Origin: Candidatus Cloacimonadota bacterium
GTDB lineage: Bacteria > Cloacimonadota > Cloacimonadia > Cloacimonadales > JAOZMQ01
Assembly: GCA_029934195.1 (NCBI GenBank)
Contig: JAOZMQ010000009.1
Span: forward strand, 1-20,198
Direction: 5' to 3'
DNA length: 20,198 nt
The position numbers were made by a program, and so were the translations under genes. Under the pieces are notes generated by a model, which searched no databases, had not been told where the DNA came from, and saw nothing but the letters and a program-made list of their open reading frames with translations. Below are positions 10,079 to 17,015 of this stretch, piece by piece (within the stretch, counting starts at the first letter, position 1; every line of letters starts with the position of its first letter).

Positions 10079-10399
10079 ATGGCAGTTATAGAACAAGGGA
10101 TTCAAGTAAATTTTGATAGTTTATTAAAACAAGGATTAGCAGTTATTGATGTCAGATACAAAGAGTATGAAATTACTAAAGAAACATACAAATTTATCAT
10201 TACAAAAATTGACGGAGATAGAGAAGAATTCTACCCAATGATGTTGAAACATTACACAAATATTGAGATAAAAAGTCAAAATTTATTTAAACTATGGATT
10301 GCGATTTTGGACCATAAACTCAAAATGAGCAAAATGCTTAATCGAGATATTTCAATCAAAGTTGCTGCTTTAGATTATATAGAAGATAATGGAATGTAA
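10079..10399 (+). CDS. Small protein of unknown function, first gene of the ndk unit
   Basis: 106 aa, no signal peptide and no membrane segment, so probably cytoplasmic. I do not recognise the family. The protein is mixed alpha/beta in character, moderately charged, with a KxTYKFIITKIDG-like stretch near residues 35-47 and an IKVAALDYIE segment close to the C-terminus. It has no cysteines and no obvious metal or nucleotide motif. The start is well supported: GAGGAG at 10068-10073 lies 5 bases upstream of ATG, and the gene follows a strong terminator, so a promoter is expected between 9989 and 10067. A TTGTCA at 10026-10031 could be its -35 box but I see no convincing -10 at normal spacing. 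The stop codon lies 1 base before the preferred ndk start, implying co-transcription and coupled translation. Confidence 0.75.
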   Translation: MAVIEQGIQVNFDSLLKQGLAVIDVRYKEYEITKETYKFIITKIDGDREEFYPMMLKHYTNIEIKSQNLFKLWIAILDHKLKMSKMLNRDISIKVAALDYIEDNGM

Positions 10400-10400
10400 A

Positions 10401-10799
10401 ATGATAGAAAACACTTTGCTCTTGATAAAACCCAATATTACAGCTATCAATAAAATTGGACAGATTATCAGCATAGTTGAACAAAATGGTTTTGTCATTA
10501 AACAGATGAAATTATTGAGAATGACAGAACAATTGGCAATGTCATTTTATTCAATCCATAAAGGAAAACCGTTTTTTACCGGTTTAGTAGAATTTATGAC
10601 TTCCGGAAATATTGTTGCCATCGTTTTACAAAAAGAAAATGCTGTTATGGATCTTAGAACATTAGTTGGAAAAACAAACCCGGCTAATGCTTCAATAAAT
10701 ACTCTTCGCTATCTTTATGGAGAATCTTTAAGAGTCAATGCTGTTCACGCTTCAGATTCAGTTGAACATGCCAAAACTGAAATTGAGATAATATTCTAA
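10401..10799 (+). CDS. ndk: Nucleoside diphosphate kinase
   Basis: Transfers the gamma-phosphate of NTPs to NDPs through a phospho-histidine intermediate, balancing nucleotide pools in the cytoplasm. From the Met at 10401 the protein is 132 aa. The usual NDK residues are visible: Lys10 in IKPN, Tyr50, Phe58 (KPFF), Arg86, Thr92, Arg103, Asn113 and the catalytic His116 in NAVHASDS. The frame also has an in-frame ATG at 10389, which would add MECK and overlap the upstream gene by 11 bases. I prefer 10401 because NDKs normally begin a few residues before the TLxxIKP strand, and a GGA at 10391-10393 is spaced suitably. The C-terminus is a little shorter than in the usual ~140-aa enzyme. It forms a two-gene unit with the unknown 106-aa protein. 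Confidence 0.96.
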   Translation: MIENTLLLIKPNITAINKIGQIISIVEQNGFVIKQMKLLRMTEQLAMSFYSIHKGKPFFTGLVEFMTSGNIVAIVLQKENAVMDLRTLVGKTNPANASINTLRYLYGESLRVNAVHASDSVEHAKTEIEIIF

Positions 10800-10818
10800 A
10801 ATTAAGCAATGTATAGAA

Positions 10819-10917
10819 TTAGTCGCTGTTAATAAGTAGTATTTAAACATCATCGGTGAATCCGGTATTTCTCATTTTCTTCGATGTTAGAAAAAGTTAT
10901 TTCGTGACAGTGACTAA
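10819..10917. other. Long-range inverted repeat between convergent genes
   Basis: The 120-base gap between ndk and the convergent minus-strand operon contains TTAGTCGCTGT (10819-10829) facing ACAGTGACTAA (10907-10917), an 11-bp stem with one wobble pair. Nested inside are AACATC (10846-10851) and GATGTT (10883-10888), and a small CGG/CCG hairpin. It could be a bidirectional terminator or a structured 3' end. There is no clear U-tract on either side, so the role is open. Confidence 0.35.
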
Positions 10918-10919
10918 GA

Positions 10920-12737
10920 TTACATTTTGATTATAAATTCAAAATTTACTCGGAAACTATTTTCTTTTTTCCAATAATCAGAAATCTTTGATTGTAGTTC
11001 AATTGAGTCAAAAAGATGATATTTTACCAATAAAAAGGAATAGACTCCTTCATCACTAAATATTGAATTTTGCATTATTCCGTTAACATTATTCTCATAC
11101 ATATACAATAAAATATCACTTTTATAGAAAGCAATTCTTGAAATAATCTGTATTTTTGGGTTTTTGAACTTTAACTGTTGATACATTAACCAACCTTTAT
11201 CATAAATTTTTTCATCTTTAAAGTATTCAAAAACATATTCAATACGACTTTTAAAAGTGATATTTTTATCAAAAAATTGCCATCTATCAAATCTACAAAC
11301 ATTTCTCTCAATAGAACGAATTAACCCAATATCATCAATTTTTCGGAACTTTTCACGATCTTTCCGATGCAAAGTAAGACGATATTGGTTGTTCTGATTT
11401 AGATAATCAATTTGCAAAAACTGTTCAGATCCAATTGTTCTCATTTTTTCAGAATATCTCACCTGTGGATAGTTCCATAAATCAACATAAAAATTGATTT
11501 TTGTTTTATTTATAGGAAGAAAAGTGATTCCATAATAAACACCATTTTCATTATCGAAATTAGCTTGATTAGAAAATGGTTTACCATGCCAAGTAGGAAA
11601 ATCTTTATCATAATTTCTATACAAAACAAGTTGTCGAAATTTTCTATTACCCCATTTGTAGATTCCAACAAAAGCATTTTTTTCATCTACAGAGGCAAAT
11701 TCAGATACAAATTGGTTTTCATTATTTTTTAATGATAGGTCTGTTGAGTATCCGATATTTTGAGTATTCAGATTTTTATTTTCAAAATCTTTATTGAATT
11801 TTTGTTGAAAAGCCGTAAAACCAAGAGTAAAATTATCATATTGATATTCTATATTTGCTCCAAAAATATTTTCTTCCACTTTATCTTTTTTTTCATCATT
11901 CAAATGAACGCCACTTAAATCAAAAGAAGTAATTTGATTTTCTTTAAGATTAGCATCTAATTTTGTTTTTGAGTAAAAAGGAAGAATCTTTATTAAGGAG
12001 TTTCTTTTCTCAAAATTGATTCTTTTTTCAAATGCAATTCCTTCTAATTCCCACATCTCAAATGTGCTTGTATATGCTCTTAAAGATGATTTGTTGTTGA
12101 TAGGAGTATTAGTTGCAGCACCACTTTTGGACATGCCAAGTTTTGGAGCAAAGAATATTCCCTGTCCGATATTTAGCCGATATTTTCCTAAAATTATTTT
12201 ATTTTTCCCCGTTGAATATTCAGCAAAATAGGAGATGTAATCAAAAGCATTTGTTTCACCTTCATCTTTTTGAGAAATAAAACCAAATCTAAAATTATTA
12301 TAATTGTATTCTGTTTTCTGAGTATATTTTAGTATGGAAACACAATCTTTTTTTTCATTATACTCAATACGACTAATTTGAGAAAAAGACTGATTACTTT
12401 GAACTTTGAAAGAAATATAATTCTGAATATCTTCTATTGTTACAAAATTTATCCCTAATTTGAATAAATCTTTGTTGGATTGAATTTTATGTGATTTCCT
12501 AAATTTTATAATACAATTTATATCTTCATTAGATAGCCAAGGTAACAATTGTAATTCTTTTTTAGAAGCGTAGTTTATTTCGATTCGTTGTTCTTTCAAT
12601 TTTAGTAATTGTTCTGATAATTCAGTTTCGTGATAAGTATCTTCTTCGGTTGCAAAAATCTTTTCATCTTCATCAGCTCCAAATAAAAAACTGATTAGAA
12701 GCAAAAAGACAAAGAGAATGTTTCTTTTAGTATTCAT
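10920..12737 (-). CDS. Helix-hairpin-helix domain plus outer-membrane beta-barrel protein
   Basis: 605 aa. A signal peptide (1-~20, ending LFGA) is followed by an acidic stretch and a ComEA-like helix-hairpin-helix region at ~50-112: IEINYASKKELQLLPWL followed by FRKSHKIQSNKDLFKLG. The remaining ~490 residues are alternating beta-strands rich in aromatic residues with polar turns (for example GKYRLNIGQGIFF), as expected for an outer-membrane barrel, and the chain ends FRVNFEFIIKM. HHH-plus-barrel proteins of this kind occur in Bacteroidetes-like genomes. The HHH may contact DNA or simply act as a periplasmic interaction module, and the function is not established. It is the last gene of the three-gene operon. 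Its ATG lies inside the end of the upstream gene (11-base overlap) and has no clear Shine-Dalgarno sequence, consistent with translational coupling. Confidence 0.85.
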   Translation of the reverse strand: MNTKRNILFVFLLLISFLFGADEDEKIFATEEDTYHETELSEQLLKLKEQRIEINYASKKELQLLPWLSNEDINCIIKFRKSHKIQSNKDLFKLGINFVTIEDIQNYISFKVQSNQSFSQISRIEYNEKKDCVSILKYTQKTEYNYNNFRFGFISQKDEGETNAFDYISYFAEYSTGKNKIILGKYRLNIGQGIFFAPKLGMSKSGAATNTPINNKSSLRAYTSTFEMWELEGIAFEKRINFEKRNSLIKILPFYSKTKLDANLKENQITSFDLSGVHLNDEKKDKVEENIFGANIEYQYDNFTLGFTAFQQKFNKDFENKNLNTQNIGYSTDLSLKNNENQFVSEFASVDEKNAFVGIYKWGNRKFRQLVLYRNYDKDFPTWHGKPFSNQANFDNENGVYYGITFLPINKTKINFYVDLWNYPQVRYSEKMRTIGSEQFLQIDYLNQNNQYRLTLHRKDREKFRKIDDIGLIRSIERNVCRFDRWQFFDKNITFKSRIEYVFEYFKDEKIYDKGWLMYQQLKFKNPKIQIISRIAFYKSDILLYMYENNVNGIMQNSIFSDEGVYSFLLVKYHLFDSIELQSKISDYWKKENSFRVNFEFIIKM

Positions 12738-13512
12738 AACAAACCGTGATATAATGTGTTAAGTCGAGATATTGATGAGTCTTTATGCTGTAAGTTGTTG
12801 CAATATTTTTAACAGAAATCTTTACTCCTCCGGAAATTCGATCCGGATTGTATTGATAACTGCTAATAATTGTCAAAATATCATATAAAGTTTGACTGCC
12901 TCCAATTTTAAATGAAAAATCAAAATCTGTTTCTTTTTCCAACCCTAAACTTACTTTTGTCTTTTCCGAGATTTTGTACATTGTCTCCCAAAAAATGATT
13001 ATTGGTAAATCAATATCAGTAACTTTTGATTTTGAAATATTTTTAATTGCGAAAGAAACCGTTGATTTTTCTGTCTCAAGAATAAATCCTCCATCAATTA
13101 CAAAGGCAGTATTTGCATTATAATTTACTACCTCATTAAAAATATAATTAAAACTTATTCCAAATAATAGATTTTTGTAATGCGATGAAATTGCAAAATG
13201 CGAATTGCTTTCTTTATAAAATGGATGTGAAAGATGGCTTTCTCCGGCGGAAAATCTAAATAATTTGAGTTTTTTCCCAAAATGAAAATTATAAAGAGGT
13301 AAATCACTAATTTGAAACAAGTTTGAATATCCAGCCTCTAAACCATTAAAACAAAAAGCAGGATTAACAGAATAATTACCGGGGGAATCACAAAGAAAAA
13401 TCAAATTAGAGGATGCATTTAAGACACTGTTTGCAGGAAGATTCATTTCAATTGATAATAAAATTGTGATATTCAAAATACAAATAATAATTAGAATCGC
13501 TTTTTTACACAT
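12727..13512 (-). CDS. PorV/FadL-like outer-membrane beta-barrel protein
   Basis: 261 aa with a signal peptide (1-~20). The pattern matches the small PorV/PorQ-like barrel family: an NPAF motif (SVNPAFCFNGLEAGYSN, cf. NPAGLA) soon after the N-terminus, alternating beta-strands, a segment FVIDGGFILE followed by FAIKNISKS, and a terminal YSIKTHQYLDLTHYITVCYEY that resembles the family's hP-LG-TH-sl-Y-f ending. PorV in type IX secretion systems receives cargo at the outer membrane; whether this protein does so is inference. It is the middle gene of the operon: an AGGAGG at 13520-13525 overlaps the stop codon of the upstream beta-helix gene, and its own end overlaps the start of the HHH-barrel gene by 11 bases. 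This arrangement suggests the three products are made together and may act together. Confidence 0.72.
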   Translation of the reverse strand: MCKKAILIIICILNITILLSIEMNLPANSVLNASSNLIFLCDSPGNYSVNPAFCFNGLEAGYSNLFQISDLPLYNFHFGKKLKLFRFSAGESHLSHPFYKESNSHFAISSHYKNLLFGISFNYIFNEVVNYNANTAFVIDGGFILETEKSTVSFAIKNISKSKVTDIDLPIIIFWETMYKISEKTKVSLGLEKETDFDFSFKIGGSQTLYDILTIISSYQYNPDRISGGVKISVKNIATTYSIKTHQYLDLTHYITVCYEY

Positions 13513-13519
13513 AATTAAA

Positions 13520-13525
13520 CCTCCT
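13520..13525 (-). promoter_or_regulatory. Shine-Dalgarno AGGAGG overlapping the upstream stop codon
   Basis: On the minus strand AGGAGG lies 7 bases before the ATG of the PorV-like gene and shares two bases with the TAG stop (13524-13526) of the beta-helix gene. Ribosomes ending on the first gene can reinitiate on the second, indicating coupled expression. Confidence 0.8.
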
Positions 13526-15071
13526 ATCGCGAATAGTTATTCACATCTAAATTTTGTAAAAGACAGCTTTGTAAAATCAAAGAAGCATCGTTAGCTTGCA
13601 CAATTCCATTTTGATCAAAATCAGCTGCCAATATTTGCCAAGCTTGCAATATTTGAACTGAATTAAATAGATATTCAAATACAAGAAAGGCATCATAAGC
13701 TTGTACAATATTATTTCCATCAACATCTCCAATCAATATTTCACTGTACTGATTAAAAAAGTTTTTCCCTATATCACAAATTGTAGAATCAGGATCATCA
13801 GATAATTTTGGCGAACCGGCATCAATACAAGGAGAAAATTCCGTGAGGAGATATTCGGGAAATTCAATAATCTGAATCTCCGGATCAACAAAAATATTGG
13901 AGTAACAATCAGCTTCAACTCCGTTATTATTCAGAGAATTTATTACTCCAAAATTTTCTGGAATGTTAGTACCATCAATATTTACTTCATTAAATATTAG
14001 ATTGAATTCGAAATTAGAAATATTGCTATTTATATTTACTCCGATCTGATTATTGCAAATTAAAGTTGAGTTAACATTTACTTCTGAATTTTCATCAATA
14101 TCGAGACCAGTATGATTTTCAGCAATAGTATTATTTTTTAAGGTATTTTGATTAGAATAGATTAGTTTAATAGCAATTAGGTTATTCAAAATTGCATTTC
14201 TTTCCATTGAAATATCAGTTACTTGAGATTCATAAATTCCGCAATAACCATTATCAGAAATACAATTATTTGTTATATTAGAAGTTTCCGATTCCAAAAT
14301 CATAATACCATTATCAGAATTTTCTGTTATGATATTATCTTTGATTATTGCACTTGAATTTATTAAATAAATTCCATTGAGATAATTGTTTGAAAAGCAA
14401 TTATTCGCGATAAGATTATTATTAGATTCAATTAGCTCTAAACCATTATTTGTGTTGTTGTCGCAAATATTTCTAATTATTTGAGAATTAGTATGTTCAA
14501 TAACAATTCCGCTCAAATAATTATCGCAGATATTACAATCTGCAATCAAACATCCTTTGTGTTGAACAATTATCCCTACCTGATTATTCTTGAGAGTACA
14601 ATTTAATATCTCAACATATTCTGCATCAATTTCAATGCCATAATCTGATGAATATTTTATTTCAGTTTCTGTGATTTTGCAATTATTGCATTCTATTTTT
14701 ATACTTGTTTTTGCAAATCTGAATTGTGAGAATTTCACATAACTCAAAGAGTTACTTTCAGTTGTAAAATGAATCCCCTTCCATTCAGGTGCAGACCAAT
14801 CATCTGTTTCGTTGGTGAAAATAATTGGGGAATTTTCATTTCCATCACAAAATAAAGTACCGTTTACAATGATTTTTTTGTCCTCAAGAAAATAAAGAAA
14901 ACAACCATTTTCAATAATTAATTGTTCATTTGCAGGAACAATAATATCTTCTTCTACAAGATAATTATTTCTAAAAAGAATTCCAGTCTGGTTGCCTGAA
15001 ATAGTTACTAATTCAGCTGATAGTAAAGAAAATTGTAAAAACAATAGTACCAATAAAATAATAGGTTTCAT
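13524..15071 (-). CDS. Secreted right-handed beta-helix protein with C-terminal dockerin-like pair, lacking a sorting tail
   Basis: 515 aa. The start is supported by GGGAGG (15078-15083), 6 bases upstream, and a signal peptide (1-~19). From ~25 to ~400 it is a parallel beta-helix (PbH1/NosD-like) with about 23-residue rungs repeating N-x-I-x-x-N...GI/GL, for example NGLELIESNNNLI, NGIYLINSSAII and NGIMILESETSNI. The beta-helix ends in the common FVDP...FSPCIDAGSP segment (~395-425). No active-site residues for a polysaccharide lyase or hydrolase are evident to me. Residues ~446-511 hold a pair of dockerin-like calcium loops (GDVDGNNIVQAYDA and ADFDQNGIVQANDA). Unlike the two larger secreted proteins in this window, it stops there, with no cohesin-like segment and no NPFNP tail. 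It is the first gene of the operon with the PorV-like and HHH-barrel genes. Likely surface carbohydrate binding or modification, or a structural role. Confidence 0.85.
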   Translation of the reverse strand: MKPIILLVLLFLQFSLLSAELVTISGNQTGILFRNNYLVEEDIIVPANEQLIIENGCFLYFLEDKKIIVNGTLFCDGNENSPIIFTNETDDWSAPEWKGIHFTTESNSLSYVKFSQFRFAKTSIKIECNNCKITETEIKYSSDYGIEIDAEYVEILNCTLKNNQVGIIVQHKGCLIADCNICDNYLSGIVIEHTNSQIIRNICDNNTNNGLELIESNNNLIANNCFSNNYLNGIYLINSSAIIKDNIITENSDNGIMILESETSNITNNCISDNGYCGIYESQVTDISMERNAILNNLIAIKLIYSNQNTLKNNTIAENHTGLDIDENSEVNVNSTLICNNQIGVNINSNISNFEFNLIFNEVNIDGTNIPENFGVINSLNNNGVEADCYSNIFVDPEIQIIEFPEYLLTEFSPCIDAGSPKLSDDPDSTICDIGKNFFNQYSEILIGDVDGNNIVQAYDAFLVFEYLFNSVQILQAWQILAADFDQNGIVQANDASLILQSCLLQNLDVNNYSR

Positions 15072-15217
15072 TCCTCACCTCCCATTTAAAATTACACAAA
15101 GAGCAAATACCATTCTCCCTCAATTCATTTCAAAACACACATTTTTGTTACAATTACTAAAAACAATATTTACGTATTCACGTTTTTTTTTGTCCAGTTT
15201 TTTTTAATTTTTATTTC

Positions 15218-15248
15218 AGAACACTTGACTGTGGGCGTTCAAGGTTCT
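15218..15248. other. Hairpin with one bulge
   Basis: AGAAC-A-CTTGA (15218-15228) pairs with TCAAG-GTTCT (15239-15248): ten base pairs with a single bulged A around a G-rich 10-base loop. It sits upstream of the barrel gene's promoter and downstream of no gene, so it is not an obvious terminator. It may be a regulatory site or a leftover of a mobile element. Confidence 0.4.
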
Positions 15249-15279
15249 CTAATCTTTTTGAGCTTACTTCGCAATGAAT

Positions 15280-15309
15280 AAAACGGGTACATTTAAAACG
15301 GGTACATTT
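15280..15309. repeat. Perfect 15-bp tandem duplication (AAAACGGGTACATTT x2)
   Basis: Two identical, directly abutting copies at 15280-15294 and 15295-15309. The CGGGTAC core is the most GC-rich part of an otherwise AT-rich spacer. It could be a binding-site pair (15-bp spacing is about 1.5 helical turns), a replication-slippage product, or a scar of a mobile element. Confidence 0.85.
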
Positions 15310-15398
15310 TTCCTGTCTTTTTTGTTTTTCTTTCACAAAAAATAGGAGTCATTTTAAAATTTATGGGAGCAGGTGTTCTGAATTTCTCTATTGGTAGC

Positions 15399-15428
15399 TT
15401 GACAAAATACATTGTTTTTTGATATATG
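15399..15428 (+). promoter_or_regulatory. Sigma70-like promoter for the calcium-loop barrel gene
   Basis: A perfect TTGACA -35 box (15399-15404) is followed after 17-18 bases by ATATAT/TATATG (15422-15428). This would start transcription near 15434, giving a leader of about 55 bases before the ATG at 15489. Confidence 0.5.
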
Positions 15429-15488
15429 AATAAATTAGTAATAAAATGTTTATGATTATGAATGATTCACAATTTATAGGAGTTTGTA

Positions 15489-17015
15489 ATGAAAAATTTT
15501 TACCTTTTCTTAATATTCTTAATTTTACCTCTATTCTTATCTTCTCAAGATGCAAATATTGATTCCACTTCCTTTAATGGAGTTTCATTAAACGGGGAAT
15601 TCGGTTCTATTTCTTTTGGAGGTCAATCTTATACAAGAATTAGATTATTACCGGAATTTATGATTTGGAAATTTGGAGTCGGTTTAGATATTGATCTTTT
15701 ACTTGATAGTGATGGAAATATTGTCGAAGAAGATTGGGATGAATTTGAAGATTATTTGAATAAAATTTATTATGTTCGTTTTGGGAAACGAGGCGATATT
15801 TTTTATACAAAGATTGGCGGATTCACAAATTATACTCTCGGCAAAGGATTGATAATGAATGGTTATACAAACATGATAAATTTCCCTGAACTCCGGCAAA
15901 TCGGTGTTCAAGTAGGAGGTAAGCTTCCTTTTGCAGGTATTAATATGGAATTCTTTTCCTCAAATTACACAAAGAATGAAATCCTTGCCGGACGACTTTC
16001 AGCAATTCCATTAGAATCATCAGGAATGCCTTTTTTCAATAAATTAAATCTCGGATTTTCATTTGCCACCGATCGGAATCAATTTGGGAATATTTCCGAT
16101 AAAGATGGAGACAAATATCCTGATGTTTTTGACGATTTCCCTGATAATAAGAATTATCATCTTGATAGTGACAGCGATGGATATGCAGATGAGATTGATT
16201 CAGATCTTGATGGGGATAATCTTTTGGATTATGAATATGTTAAAAATAATTGGACTGATATGGATTCACTTTTGATAGAGGAAATGCTTAATGCAGGCTA
16301 TCTTGATGATGATATTTATAGAAAAATAATGTACCAATATTCTGAAAAAGATGCAATATCAATTATTGGTTTTGATTATGAATTACCACTTATTCAAACA
16401 GATCTTCTTTATCTCTCAAATTATGCAGAATTTGCAAAAATTATTGACCACAGTTACGGAGTGATTTTACCAGGTTTCTATTCTAAGTTTCTTATTTTTG
16501 ATATGAGATTAGAATTTCGTCATTATTCAGATGACTTTGAGCCAAACTTTTTTAATCAATTATATGATGTAGAACGTTCAATTGTTTTTGGAGATACAAT
16601 TTTAACGAAGGAACAAACAATTAAAAATATTAATTCTTCAACAGGATGGTATGGAAGTGTAACTACTCAAATTTTCAATTTAATGTTCTTCAATATTTCT
16701 TATGAAGATATGTATGGAAAAGATATTCAAAATGGAAAGTCCATCTGGAGTTCTATATATTTAAAACCAAATCTAATTCCAAAAATATCCACTGCAAAAA
16801 TTTCTTACACTCAAACAAGAGTAGATAATATTTTCTCAGATTATAGAACTCCCACAAGTATGATTGATGGAAAAATCGGCTTTAATATTACACCAAATTC
16901 TCAACTTGTTGGCTTGTATCAAGAAAGATATATTGATATGAACGGTGATAACAAAATTGAAGGAAAAGAAGAAGTTCTAAAAACAATGAATTTTGGTATT
17001 GAAATCAGTTTTTAA
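15489..17015 (+). CDS. Outer-membrane beta-barrel protein with thrombospondin-3-like calcium-binding insert
   Basis: 508 aa. AGGAG at 15478-15482 lies 6 bases before the ATG, and a signal peptide covers 1-~20 (ending LSSQ). Alternating amphipathic strands run through the protein and it ends MNFGIEISF, with the terminal Phe typical of barrels inserted by the BAM machinery. Between strands, residues ~204-248 form an Asp-rich run of DxDxDGxxD loops (DKDGDKYPDVFDD, DSDSDGYADEIDSDLDGD) like thrombospondin type 3 repeats, which bind calcium. A second loop, DMNGDNKIEGKE (483-494), fits a canonical EF-hand pattern with acidic or amide residues at positions 1, 3, 5, 9 and 12. The substrate or partner is unknown. 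It is transcribed alone from the promoter at 15399-15428, and its last 11 bases overlap the end of the convergent permease gene. Confidence 0.85.
   Translation: MKNFYLFLIFLILPLFLSSQDANIDSTSFNGVSLNGEFGSISFGGQSYTRIRLLPEFMIWKFGVGLDIDLLLDSDGNIVEEDWDEFEDYLNKIYYVRFGKRGDIFYTKIGGFTNYTLGKGLIMNGYTNMINFPELRQIGVQVGGKLPFAGINMEFFSSNYTKNEILAGRLSAIPLESSGMPFFNKLNLGFSFATDRNQFGNISDKDGDKYPDVFDDFPDNKNYHLDSDSDGYADEIDSDLDGDNLLDYEYVKNNWTDMDSLLIEEMLNAGYLDDDIYRKIMYQYSEKDAISIIGFDYELPLIQTDLLYLSNYAEFAKIIDHSYGVILPGFYSKFLIFDMRLEFRHYSDDFEPNFFNQLYDVERSIVFGDTILTKEQTIKNINSSTGWYGSVTTQIFNLMFFNISYEDMYGKDIQNGKSIWSSIYLKPNLIPKISTAKISYTQTRVDNIFSDYRTPTSMIDGKIGFNITPNSQLVGLYQERYIDMNGDNKIEGKEEVLKTMNFGIEISF

Larger units (their letters stand above)
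15072..15488. other. 417-bp noncoding divergent region
   Basis: This gap separates the minus-strand beta-helix operon from the plus-strand barrel gene. The part near the operon (15084-15215) is very A/T-rich with T-tracts; I see only weak minus-strand promoter candidates (TTGAAA with an 18-base spacer to TATTTG). It then holds an imperfect hairpin (15218-15248), a perfect 15-bp tandem duplication (15280-15309), pyrimidine-rich DNA, and a good plus-strand promoter (15399-15428). No open frame with coding character is seen. Confidence 0.7.

Noticed and set aside
15218..15309. Insertion sequence remnant
   Set aside because: A hairpin and a tandem 15-mer are present but there is no transposase fragment, no clear pair of terminal inverted repeats and no target-site duplication. 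Kept only as separate observations.
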